Assembly (NCBI GenBank): GCA_016946835.1
Contig: JACVTC010000038.1
Span: 17,501 to 81,500 of the forward strand
DNA: 64,000 bases
Source: Neocallimastix lanati (nom. inval.)
Taxonomy: Eukaryota; Neocallimastigomycota; Neocallimastigomycetes; Neocallimastigales; Neocallimastigaceae
Reading direction: 5' to 3'
Notes under the pieces: generated by a model
Database searches by the model: none
What the model saw: only the letters and a program-made list of their open reading frames with translations
Told to the model about the DNA's origin: nothing
Shown here: positions 25,290 to 36,698 of the stretch, in pieces
Layout of the letters: each line of letters begins with the position of its first letter
How positions within the stretch are numbered: position 1 is the stretch's first letter
Made by a program: the position numbers and the translations under genes

Positions 25290-28187
25290 TTATCTCCTCC
25301 GAAGTCAGAATCGACATAAGCTCTTAAGTTCATTTTTGCATCTTTTCTATATCTTAAATAAATCATAGTTCGGCTTTCCTTTTAAGTACCTAAATATCTT
25401 TATTACATTTAACCAGTCTTCATAAGTAGGATCCTTTGACTTACGTGATGCTTTGTTTACGGCAAACATAATGTCGGGTCTGGTACAGAGTCCAAGGTAT
25501 AGAAGTGTCCCAATAGCTTGTTGATATCTTGTGATATTGAATTTTTTCTTTCTCAACTTTTCATTTTCCTCTGGTATCATGCTTGAAGATATCTTATATT
25601 TATTTATATCATATTTATCAAGTATATTTTCAACATACCTCCTTTGTTGTAAATAAATAACCGTCCTTCTCTTTTTCGAATTTAATACCTATAATAGTAT
25701 TTACATTTCCGATATCTGTAATGTTGAAATGTTTCTTTAACAAATTTTTAGTATTGTTTACTTCATGTTCATTACCTGTTAGTAATATATCATCAACATA
25801 AACAGTTAAAAATACATGTTAGTTTATTTTGATTATTTTTCTTGATATAAATACATGGCTCACTCATTAAACGATGAAATCCTATTTCTTTTAATTTCTT
25901 ATCAAGGGTATTGTTCCATAAACGTCCAGACTATTTGAATCCGTAGAGGGCCTTTTTGAGTTTCCAGTAGCCTTTTTTTATGATACTCAGCACCTTCAGG
26001 TATCTCCATATACACTTTTTCATCTAATTTAGCATTTAAGTAAGCTGATTTTATATCAATTCGATAGATGTTGAATCCATTTATCACAGCTAATGCCGTG
26101 ATTGTCCTTAAGGAATCATACTTTAAAGTAGGCGAATAGGTATTGTTGTAATCCACACCTTGTTTCTGGGTGAAACCTCTAGCCACTAATCTGGCCTTTC
26201 TTTTATTTATAGAGTTGTCTGGATTGTATTTATTACTAAAATCCCACTTTGGAGTTACAATAATATAATTTTTTGGTACTTTACTTACTACTTCGTATAC
26301 ATTTAAATCTTTCATACTGTCTAATTCGTCCTTTACTGCTTTGAACCATTCCTTTTTATAAACTTTAGTGTATATATCTTTATAATCATATGGTTCACAT
26401 AATTTCTCATTCACTGATAATAGCGAATATACATTGTTAGTTTTATTGGTAGATAATATGTAATTATCGTTTAATATATCGTTTATATTGAAAGATTTTA
26501 TTTTCTTATTATTATGATTGTTATTATTTTGTTCATCTGATTCTTTATATTTTCTTTTTATTTTTATAATTTTATATTTTTTATTATTTATGTATATATC
26601 ATTTGTTTCATTTACATTCGTATTATTTGTGTTTTGTTTATTTGAATTTAATTCCGTTCTTTCAATTTGTTCATTTGGACTTTTATTTAATTCAACATTT
26701 CTTTTGTTAATTATACTTTGTTGGTTTGAATTTACATTAAATTCAATATTTCTCTTATTGTTATCGATATTAATTTCATTGTATACATTGTTTACATCAT
26801 TATTAATATTGTTATTATTATTTCCAATTACTTTATTTTCGTTTTTATTTAAATTTAAATTATTTAAATTATTATAATTATTATTTATATTTTCATTGCT
26901 GATGTTTACATTATTTGAATTGTTTTGATTTAATTTGTTTAAATTGCTTAAATTATCTTGGTTATTATTTAAATTACTTTAATTTTTGTTTATACTTTTA
27001 TCATTTAAAATTTTTAAATTTGAATTTAAATTATTACTTTGATTATTTACATTAACGTTAATGTTTTCTTCACCATTGTCAATGTTTGTAGTGTTATTAT
27101 TTAAATTATTATTTTTTAAATTATTATAATTTAAATCATTATTACTTACTTGATATGGTCGATTTAAATTATCAAATTGAACATTTTTGTAATTGTTTAA
27201 ATTATTTAAATTATTATAATTAATATTATTTAAATTATTATTTTCATAATTACCGTAGTAAAATTGACCATTATGTTCGTTTAAGAAATTATTATAATTT
27301 TCATTTTGAATGTAATTTTTTTTTATTTATGTAATTTAAATTTGGATTTTGAAAATTTTGAAATGGGTAATTTAAATTATTTATAAAAGGTAAATGGTCA
27401 CTTGGGTAATTATAAATTTTGTAATTTAAATTATTTGGATATAAAATATTATATGGATTAATTGTATTGATTGGTTGATTCAAAAATTTATTTTGATCCA
27501 TATTATAATTAATTTCATTATTAATTTCTTTGTTTACACTTGTTGATTCATTAATTTTTGTGTTATCCAAATTATTATTTAATTTATTATTTTCTGTGTT
27601 ACCTATGTTTTCTTCATTTTCTCCTTCTTTATTATAATCACTGTTTAATTTCATTTGTTCTTCTTCTTCTTCTTCTTCATCCATAACTCTATTAAAATAA
27701 AACATTTCTGGTGTAGAAGGAGGGGCTGAAGCATTACCTGGAACATCTTCGAAAAATTCTACAGTTCTTGCTAAAACTATCTTGTTATTAGTAGTATCAT
27801 AAATTATATATGCAGTTGGATTTGTTTCGTCATATCCAAGGAATATACCTGGAAGTGATGTTCCATTGAATTTTTTTCTGAATTGTTTGGGTACATAGAT
27901 GAATACCTGACATTCGAACACTCTGAATTCGTCATAGTCAACTCTTCTATTATATAATTCTTCAAAGGGTACTTTATTGTTATTATCTGCATGTGGTAAC
28001 CTATTATGAATGTAGTTTGCGGTTCTTACTATGTCTTCCCAGTATTTATGATTAAGTTTTCCTCCTTTCAAGATAGAACCAGCATTGTATATTAATGTAC
28101 CTTGAAGTCTTTCCACCCTTCCGTTTTGTTGTGGATTGTAAGCTATACTATTTTGATGTTCTATACCATTTTCATCATAGAACTTGT

Positions 28188-29278
28188 TGTAAAAATAAGA
28201 AAAATAAAATTAAAATAAAAGTTGGAATTGCTTTTATTAAAATTAGTAATTTCACAATTAGAAAATAATAAATAAGAAATTATAATAAATTAAAACTTTA
28301 AAATAAAATATTCGTTTAAAAACGAATATATTAAATTAATGAAATAAATAAATAAAGTTAATAAAAAAAATGGGCTTTAACTTTAAAAGTCCATAACTCC
28401 CCAAATCGCCGCGATGGAGGGTTAAAAATAGGCGAAGAGAAAAATAATTTCGTCATCATACGAGGTCTCAAAGCCTCCTAGATGTCGAGATATTTACATT
28501 TAAAGTTTAAGGGTGTTAATTAAAATTAACTAGAATTTTTTATAATTATTTTTATTATAATTTAATTATTAAAATATAAATAACATATATCAAATATAAA
28601 ATATACCCTTATTAGATTAGGAAATTAATTACAAAATAATTAATATTTTAATTTTTTAATTATCTAGATAATATTAAAGAAAACTTAAAACAAAATAAAT
28701 AAGGAATCCAATTTATTATTAAATAATTAAAATAAAAATTTATTTAGATTAGGAATTAATAATAGAAATAAAGTGTAAAAATTTTATAAGCCATGTAAAC
28801 ATAGTTTAGGAAAAATATAAATAGTTTAGTTTTTATTTTAAATTAATCTTTGAAAAAGATTATTGACAAATTATCTCTGACAAATTATCTCTGACAATTT
28901 ATCTTTAATTGAAAATTTTATTATAGAAATTATAATTAAGACTTTCTACTTTATAAAAATTATATTGAACTTTTTATTATTAAACTTTTATATCAATAAA
29001 TAATAAATAAAATTAATTTAATTTTAAAAAACCAAAGTTTCTTTATTTTACATTAATTACGTGTTACCAAATAAAATTTATATGAATTATTTATTCGGAT
29101 TATATTCTAATTAAAATAATCTATTGATTCATAAAATAATTATCTTGTTTTAATAATAAAAGAACCCTAACCAAATAACAAATAAAATACAGAGTAAAAA
29201 TTTTTCTAACCTAGTTATTCTAATCTTTAGTCTGTGTAACCTTGTATACGTATCCCAATCAGACTAAGTCTCTTTACA
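28188..29278. mobile_element. Nested solo-LTR-like insertion 2 (1091 bp) in integrase
   Basis: The insertion begins TGTAAAAATAAG and ends CTCTTTACA (TG...CA) with the 5-bp target duplication CTTGT on both sides (28183-28187 and 29279-29283). Removing it rejoins the integrase frame '...NNQFDKFYDENGIEHQNS'. It holds no gene but has a GC-richer stretch at about 28375-28495 (aaatcgccgcgatggaggg) that may be a transcription-control region. The termini TGTAAA...TTTACA are shared with insertion 1, but the interiors look different. Confidence 0.88.
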
Positions 29279-30299
29279 CTTGTCGAACTGGTTATTACAA
29301 AATTCAGTTCCATTATCGGTTCTGATATGTTTAACATTGTAATTAAAGATGTTTTTTATTCTTTTGTACCACTTTATGAACGTACTAAATGTATCAGCTT
29401 TGTTTTTCATAAAATACACCCATGCATATCGTGTATAGTCATCTAATATTGTAAGAAAATATTTGTTTCCATAAAGAGAAGTATCTGGAGAAGATACCGT
29501 GTCCATATGAATCAGTTCGTAAGGTTCCTTGCTATTATTAATAACCTTTTTATATGGTTTATTTTTCATTTTATACGAACATATATTACAGCCTTCTTTT
29601 ATTTTAATTGTACTTAGTTTATCCTTAATGTTATTTATGTTAGCATGACTTAAACGTTTGTGCCACAATTCAAAATTTTCTGCATTAAAAGCCTTTATGA
29701 TATTATTACATTTTATTGCATTATTTGTATTGTGATTATATTTTATTTTATTTTTTTAAACGTCCAAATTTTATATATTCTTGAGCTATTTGATTTTGTT
29801 GTCGTTATTCTTTTTCCTCCTGGATCAAATATAGTTACTAGATTTTTGTTATTATGTCTATAAAATAAGGTTTTGTAGCCTTCATCACTTAAATTATCTA
29901 TTGATAATAGGCTTCTCTTAAATTCTGGTATATACAATACATTCTTTAATTTAATTTCGTTATTATTAATGTATCCTATATACGAACCAATGTATGTAGC
30001 AGCAACTGTATCACCATCAGCGAATTGAATTATTTCATTACATTTTCTTTTATCAATCAATGTATCAGAATTGTTAGTCATATGATATGTAGCACCAGAA
30101 TCTATCGTCCAACTAACTATACTTTTTGGAATATTCTTCTGTTCTGCTAAATTCGATAGATAGTAGCTACTCTTGATATTCACTGGAAGTGTTACTTTGT
30201 TTACACTGATGTTCCTTTTATTTTTTTTATTTTCTTTAGTAGTATTTTGGCCTCGGTGCCACAGCATTTAATGATTCTCCTTCGTCATCGGTATCATAA

Positions 30300-31209
30300 T
30301 CTCTCATGTCATTTATGGAATCTGCAAATTCACAGTAGGTTTCTGGTTTTTTATTAGTAGCATTATTGGCATGTGCTCTATTATTACTTTTATTATTCTT
30401 ATTCTTTCTATTATGCCAGCAGTTCTTTGCTATATGACCTATCTTCCCACATATAAAATATTTCCTATTTTCTTTATTGTTATTATTCTTGTTATTGCTT
30501 CAGTTGTTTTCTTTACTTTTAAGTTGAGTTCTGTTATTTACTTTAGTTGTATTTAAAATGACTGCTGCTTTGTTTCTTTGTTTATTTTTTGGTTCTTCCT
30601 TTAAATATTTTATGTATGGAATTGTCGTTTTCAAGAGTTTACAACTTTCAGTGTATTTTTTCTTGGTTGAAATAATATTTGTTTCTATGATAGTTTCATA
30701 AGGTAATGCAGAATACATGATATTGTATTTCTTTTCTTCAGATAGCACTTCACCAAGTACATACAGTTCTCCAAAAATTCTATCTAATTCGGCAATGAAT
30801 AATAATATATCTGAATCCTTTTGATATCAATGTTTCCAGTTGATTGTTTAGTTCATTCTTTTTTTCTTCATTAGATTTATTATTCCCTTCCATTATGATT
30901 CTCCAGACATCATAAGCGGTATTTCTTCTAAAATCTATTACTTATCAAAAATTTGGCAGTAGCATCCTTTCTAATCATCTCCTTGGTAACCTGTTCCTCA
31001 TAATATAAGATATGAGAATTTCTTACTTTTATATGGTCACTTCTTTTGTTTTTTGGAATTTCGTTCTCTTGTATTGTTTTTAATAATCTTTCATCGATAT
31101 ATTCTACGACACCATTTATTTGTAAGATCATTTCCATGTCAGGTAACCAAATGTTATAATAGTCTTTCGTCAACATTACTTTTGTTGACGTCACATTTGT
31201 TATGCTCAT
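30300..31209 (-). pseudogene. gag: Copia gag, broken
   Basis: The frame starts at ATG 31209 (MSITNVTSTKVMLTKDYYN...), with the typical N-terminal copia gag pattern 'YYNIWLPDMEMIL', and breaks near 30928. It continues in other frames through 'EEKKYNIMYSALPYETIIE' (30740-30680). A zinc-knuckle region 'KYFICGKIGHIAKNCW' lies at about 30465-30410. The first Cys of the CCHC knuckle reads Tyr (TAT for TGT), so the knuckle has lost a ligand by a single transition. Frameshifted and inactive. Confidence 0.8.
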
Positions 31210-31326
31210 TTTTAGATTGAGTTTTGTTATTATTTTAAAAAAAAATTATTTTATTTTTATGTTCACAACACGACAAATATTTTGCACATATAAGTCTATG
31301 AGACTCTTAATCTTTTAAATTTATTT

Positions 31327-31554
31327 TGTTTTTGATTAATCACTTTTTATTTATTTTATTAAGTTCTTATTTTTAATTATAAAAAATATTATTATTTTTA
31401 TATCAATACATTTACATAATACAATCATATTTTTGTACTAGCTCATTATTATAATATATGTAAGCCTCAAATATTTAGTTAACATATACAATATTTATTT
31501 TAAATATATTTTAACTTAATAATTAATAAACTATAATAAAAATTTTTTTTAACA
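31327..31554 (-). repeat. 5' LTR of the copia element (228 bp)
   Basis: Same length as the LTR at 23874-24101, with only a few differences. Just inside it (element strand, about 31310-31290) lies a small palindrome AGTCT-CAT-AGACT at the position where a primer-binding site would be expected. I could not match it to a tRNA with confidence. Outside, the last ~27 bp of the LTR are repeated at 31555-31581. Confidence 0.88.
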
Positions 31555-31586
31555 CAACTATAATAAAAATTTTTTTTAACACAACT

Positions 31587-31794
31587 AAAGTAAATTATGA
31601 ACATTAATAATATAAACTTATAAAATTTAGTATTTAATTAAAATAAATTTTAATTATAAAATAAAATAAATAAATTATATAACTTCTCCCAAGTAGAAAT
31701 AACGGAGCCTAAAGAATTTATCATTTAGAATACAATTTATTTTATAATTGTATGACCTTATTTAGAATACAATTTAGTTTATATTATAATTAAG
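31587..31794 (+). repeat. Right copy of the ~205-bp direct repeat
   Basis: Same orientation and order as 23648-23858, including 'taacttctcccaagtagaaa', with scattered substitutions and without the internal 18-bp duplication of the left copy. Confidence 0.85.
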
Positions 31795-33640
31795 TTTATC
31801 ATTTATTTTATATTATAAATAAGTTTATCTGTTTTATTTTAATATATTAATATATAATATATATAATTCATTATTATAAATATATAATTATTTAATTATT
31901 TATGTATTATAAAAATTAAAGTTTTAATATATTTTAATTAAATTTCAGATAAATTATCAAAATATATAAAATGACACCCAAATATAATTTATAAAATATA
32001 TTATCAATTTTATATTTTTAATTCTATTGGTAAAAAATAATATATATATAAAAAAGCTTATATTGTTAAATCATATTTAATTGAATATAATTATTAATAT
32101 TTCTTAAATTAAAAATATTTTTTTTAATTAGAACAATAAATATGAATATATTTATTTTATATAAAAGTTTATTATTAATATTTTTTTTTATTTTTAATTT
32201 TATGTAATATAAATAATATTAATAAATTTTTTATAATGCATTATTAATGTATTCTTTTTTTTTATACATTAGTTTTTATTTATTTTGGATAAGTCATCTT
32301 TTCCATATTGTTTAGAAAATAATTTTTTTTTTTTTTTATTTTTTTTCTTTTTTTTTTTTTTTTTTTTTATATTTTCGATAAAAAAATTTTTTGTTAAAAT
32401 TAATTTTATTTTAATTAAAAAAAATGAATTAATTCCATAATTTCCATTAATTTTGAAACATTTTTTTTTCTATAATAGATTATTATTGTTTTTTTATTTA
32501 ATTAATCTTATTATTTATACATTAATAAAAAAAAAAAAAACTTATAATTTAAAATATTAATAAAAAAAAATCATAACAATTATTAAGGAAAAAAAAATAT
32601 TAATAAAAGCAACAAAAATTGTTTCCAATAAGTAACACTTAATAATTCATAAAAACAATATTATTATTTTTTTTATATAAATAATAATAAATTATTTATG
32701 TTGATAAAAAAAAATAATATTTTCAAGAATTATTAATTAAAGAAAAATAATAATATAATATTAAATACTTTAATATTAATTAAAATACTAATAAAAGAAC
32801 TATTACTACAATAATATTTAATTAATAATATTATTTTATTATTATATTCAATATAAGAAAAAGAAATTTGTTTCTATATTTTTACATATGATATAAATTA
32901 AATGTAAAAATTTATAAAATATGTACAATAAATTATTAATAATTGAATATTATTAAATATAAAATAAATTTTTACAATTTATTGAACATATTTTATATAG
33001 GATATTATTTTATAATAAATATTTAAATATTCAAAAAAAAAAAAAATAACAAAAAAATAACAAAAAAATTTTTACAAATTTAATAAATTTGTATTATAAA
33101 TATTAAGATTAAAATATTTTTTTGTATATAGAATTAAAAATTTTAGAATTAAACTTTTTAATTAAATTTATGAGTAATAAAAGTAAAATAAAAAAGTGAA
33201 ATTATCACAGTAATAAACTTTTTATTTAAATATTTTTATATATAAAGAATTATTCATTTTTTTGATTATATAAATTAATAAAATATATATATATAAAAAA
33301 AAAAAATTAAATTTATCTTTAAATTTTATTAATAAATATTTAAGGTTTTTATATTTAAATGAATAATTATTATTTATTTTGAATAATTGATAAAGTACGC
33401 CTTGGTTCAGTATCTCTTACTGGGAGAATATATATAATTTATTTATGAAATTTATTAATATAATATAATTTTATTTATTTATTTATTAAATATTTATTTA
33501 TTTATTTTATAATTTAAATTTATTTAATTAACTACTAAATTTTATAAAGTCATATTAAATATTACTAAACTAATTTTACTAATAAAATATATTTAATTTG
33601 GAAATTTTTATTATTATAATTTTAACTACTTGAATTGCAA
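31795..33640. other. AT-rich intergenic region
   Basis: About 1.8 kb with nothing recognisable: long A/T tracts (poly(T) near 32320-32370, poly(A) near 32526-32541), no open frame with a domain, no tRNA. Confidence 0.7.
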
Positions 33641-34180
33641 AGAATTAACATAAAAAAAATGTATTCTTTATATAATTTTCTTTAATTATAAACTATTTAA
33701 AAATAATAAGAAATAAATATTTAGTTAAATATTATAAAAAGTATAATATAAATAATGATTTATAAAATATAATAATATAAAAATATAATAAAAATATAAT
33801 AAAAATATAATAAAATAAAATAATTAAAATAAAATATAACTTAATTAATTTATAAATTATTTACATATTTACATAACATAAAATTTATGTTATAAATTTT
33901 ATGTTTACATTAATTTTATGTATTTTAGAGTATTTATGATATTACATAAATTTATACTTTATCACGTTATTTTTAGATCATTATATAAATCATATGATAA
34001 ATAAATCAAGTGACAAATTGAATTATTTTTATGTAATTATTAATAAAATAATTTATTAATTATTAAAGTTTTTATTTTCATTTTATATCATAATATTGTA
34101 ATCATATATTAGTCATCATTCCTTTTTTAAATTATATAAATTTATATCAATATTGTATTATAGTATATAAATATTTATCT
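33640..34180 (+). repeat. Right arm of the large inverted repeat
   Basis: Matches the reverse complement of about 22960-23625 (see there). It ends roughly 700 bp upstream of the ATG of GH26 gene 2. Confidence 0.65.
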
Positions 34181-34865
34181 TCTTTTTTATATATATAGGT
34201 TAACTTTTAACTATTTTTAGAATTTTTTATTTTTTAAAAATATATATAATTAACTTTCCATTTCTGCTATTATTAACTATATTTTATATATAATAATTAA
34301 TTTATAAAAAACAATATAGTAATATTTTAATTAATAAATTTAATTTATAATCTAAATATTTAATTATTTTTCAAAAAATATTTTCCATTGATACAAAATT
34401 ATTTAATATAAATAAATTAAAAATGGAAAATTATATTGAAACCTTTATTATAAATTTAAATTTAAAAAAATTTTTATATATTTAATTAACTTTATAAATG
34501 TATTTTAATTTTAATAAAATTAAAATATTTTCCGTTAATTACTCATTTATCAATTCATATTATATAAAATTAAATTTTTAATTAAATATCAAATTACATT
34601 TATTTTATTCAATATTTTAAATATATATATTTATAAAAAAAAACATGGTATAAATATTGCAAAAAAATTCTTTTTTTTTTTTTTTTTTTTTTTTTTTCTT
34701 TTAATAAAAACAATATAAATTATATTATCTTTTAAAGTCTTTTTTTTTTATAATAAAAAAAAAAGAATTAATAAATTTTATTTTTAGTATATGAAGTATT
34801 GATTACATAAATATACTATATATTAATAAGTATTTCTATTCTTCTAAAATCATCTTATTAATAAA
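34181..34865. other. Upstream region of GH26 gene 2
   Basis: A/T-rich, with a poly(T) at about 34670-34697. It does not resemble the well-conserved upstream region shared by genes 3 and 4 (38051-38250 and 50599-50790), so gene 2 probably has a different promoter. Confidence 0.6.
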
Positions 34866-36410
34866 ATGAATTCATTATCTTTATTGATTTTCTACTTGTC
34901 TCTAATTATTGGAGCTTTTTCTAAAAAAGGTATATAGACTATAGACTAACATTTATATAAATAAATCTATAAAAATTTTATATAAATTTTAACAAATTAT
35001 TTATTTTTAATCAAAAAAAAAAAAAAAAAATAATAAAAAATAGTTTATTATGAAGCCGAAAATGGAAAATTAAATGGTGTTACCGTTTATAAAGATCTTT
35101 CCGGTTATTCTGGTTCAGGTTATGTTGGAAGATTTGAAACTGCTGGAAATTCAGTTTCTGTAACTGTCGAAGTTTCTCAAACCGGTATGTATGATTTATC
35201 CATCATTTACTGCGGTAATATGGGTCAAAAAATAAATATTCTCAATGTTAATGGTGAAGGTGCTGGTGATATTACTTTCCCAGAAACTACAGGTTTCGAA
35301 ACTTTAAATGTTGGAGCTATTTATTTAAAGGCTGGAAAGAATACCATTGGAATTACTTCTTCATGGGGTTGGATGTGGGTTGATGCTTTCGTCATTAATG
35401 ATACTCCAAATGCTGCTAAAGATGTTTCTTCTAAATTAAATCCAACTTTAGTTAATCCAAAGGCTATTCCTGCTGCTAAAAAACTTTATGATTTCTTAAA
35501 ATCAAATTATGGTAAAAGAATTCTTTCTGGTCAAGTCGGTGCTGCCGGTCAAGCTGGTGATGAAGGTGAAGAATTTAAACGTATTATGAATGCTACTGGT
35601 AAAAAGCCAGCTGTTTGGAATATGGATTTCATTTTTGAATCTAATGATTGTACTTGGAGACCAACTAATCCTGATATTACTGAAATGGCAATTAATTGGT
35701 GGAAGAAATATCAAGGTAAAGGAATTATGTCTGCTCAATGGCATTGGAATATTGCTGGTAAAACTGGTAACTTTGCTTTCTACAAAAAAGATACCACTTT
35801 CGATCTTGAAAAAGCAGTCACCGAAGGTACTTGGGAATATGAAAAAATTATTAAAGATATTGATCGTGTTTCTGGTTTAATTAAGAAATTACAAGCTATT
35901 AATATGCCATTAATCTGGCGTCCTCTTCATGAAAATAATGGTGACTGGTTCTGGTGGGGTAATAATCCAAAAGCTTGTGCTAAATTATGGAAAATCTTAT
36001 ATGAACGTATGGTTAACTATCATGGATTAAATAATTTAATTTGGCTTTGGAATGGTAATAATGATGAATATACTCCAATTGAATACATTGATATTATTGG
36101 TGTTGATATCTATGCTAATGATCATGGACCACAAACTACAGCATACAATACTCACTTTGATTTTTATGGAGGTAAAAAGATGGTTGTTTTATCAGAAAAT
36201 GGACGTATTCCAGATATTCAACAATGTGTTGACCAAGGTGCTTGGTGGGGTTATTTCCAAACTTGGAATAGTGAATTCATTTTACAAAATTCATATCATA
36301 CTGATGCTCAACTTAAAGAATACTTTAATCATAAAATTGTTATGAATATGGATGAATTACCATCATTCAATGTCAATAGCTATGATTATCAATCTAGTGG
36401 AAGTAATGAA

Positions 36411-36441
<31 letters not shown>

Positions 36442-36698
36442 GCGATTCAGCTGAATGTTTTTCTATCGCTCTTGGTTATCCATGTTGTAAAGGTAATGAC
36501 ATTGTTTATACAGATGATGACGGTAATTGGGGTGTTGAAAACAACGAATGGTGTGGTATTAATGATAGTGAACCATCTCAAGCAGCTTGTTGGTCTCAAG
36601 CCCTTGGATATCCATGTTGTAAATCAACATCCGATGTTTATTACACTGATAATGATGGTAACTGGGGTGTAGAAAATGGAAATTGGTGTGGTCTTTAA
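34866..36698 (+). CDS. GH26 endo-beta-mannanase with CBM35 and two dockerins (gene 2, 572 aa)
   Basis: Exons 34866-34929 and 35044-36698, joined across a 114-bp GT...AG intron, give 572 residues. Exon 1 is a signal peptide ([19 protein letters not shown]). CBM35 at about 22-142 and GH26 at about 160-455 follow, with Glu318 ('[10 protein letters not shown]') and Glu406 ('VVLSENG') as catalytic residues, at the same numbers as in gene 1. An Asn-rich linker with 10 consecutive Asn leads to two fungal dockerins at about 493-527 and 537-572. The protein is secreted and expected to bind a cellulosome scaffoldin and cut beta-mannan. The catalytic domain is almost identical to gene 1, but the dockerins are of a different sequence type ([10 protein letters not shown] versus [10 protein letters not shown]). 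Exon 2 is nearly identical to exon 2 of genes 3 and 4, while exon 1, intron and promoter are clearly different. Confidence 0.95.

Larger units (their letters stand above)
24130..30267 (-). pseudogene. pol: Copia pol polyprotein, broken
   Basis: In order on the minus strand: aspartic protease with 'WTIDSGATYHM' (about 30115-30080); GAG-pre-integrase zinc motif 'WHKRLSHAN...CNIC' (29668-29560); integrase core with 'HMDTVSS' and 'RTDNGTEF' (to about 29284), then after the 1091-bp insertion 'YDENGIEHQNSIAYNPQQNG' (28180-28100); a long Asn-rich low-complexity linker (27660-26420); reverse transcriptase with 'PKWDFSNKY', 'YRIDIKSAYLN' (26414-25902) and, in another frame, 'YVDDILLTG' (about 25805-25780); the RT end 'GTLLYLGLCTRPDIM' (25580-25347); and RNase H 'DSDFGGD' / 'KETRRSTTGYVI' / 'TESEYYAIDECARH' (25320-24440), split by the 731-bp insertion. 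The conserved 'ALYGFKQSGR' reads with TAG in place of CAG for Gln near 25933. Frameshifts occur elsewhere. Translation ends at 24130. No active product is expected. Confidence 0.9.
23874..31554 (-). mobile_element. Degenerate Ty1/copia LTR retrotransposon with two nested insertions
   Basis: Between the 228-bp LTRs, the minus strand carries gag, protease, integrase, reverse transcriptase and RNase H in the Pseudoviridae (copia) order. The whole spans 7.68 kb, or about 5.86 kb once the nested insertions at 24559-25289 and 28188-29278 are subtracted, a normal copia size. Frameshifts and stops break gag and pol, so it is dead. No 5-bp target duplication is visible immediately outside the LTRs; instead a ~205-bp segment is repeated on both flanks, and the right LTR end is followed by a second copy of its last ~27 bp. 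The element lies between inverted GH26 copies. Confidence 0.9.

Noticed and set aside
26518-26877. Plus-strand frame of 119 codons in the copia region
   Set aside because: It is the antisense of the Asn-rich low-complexity part of copia pol.
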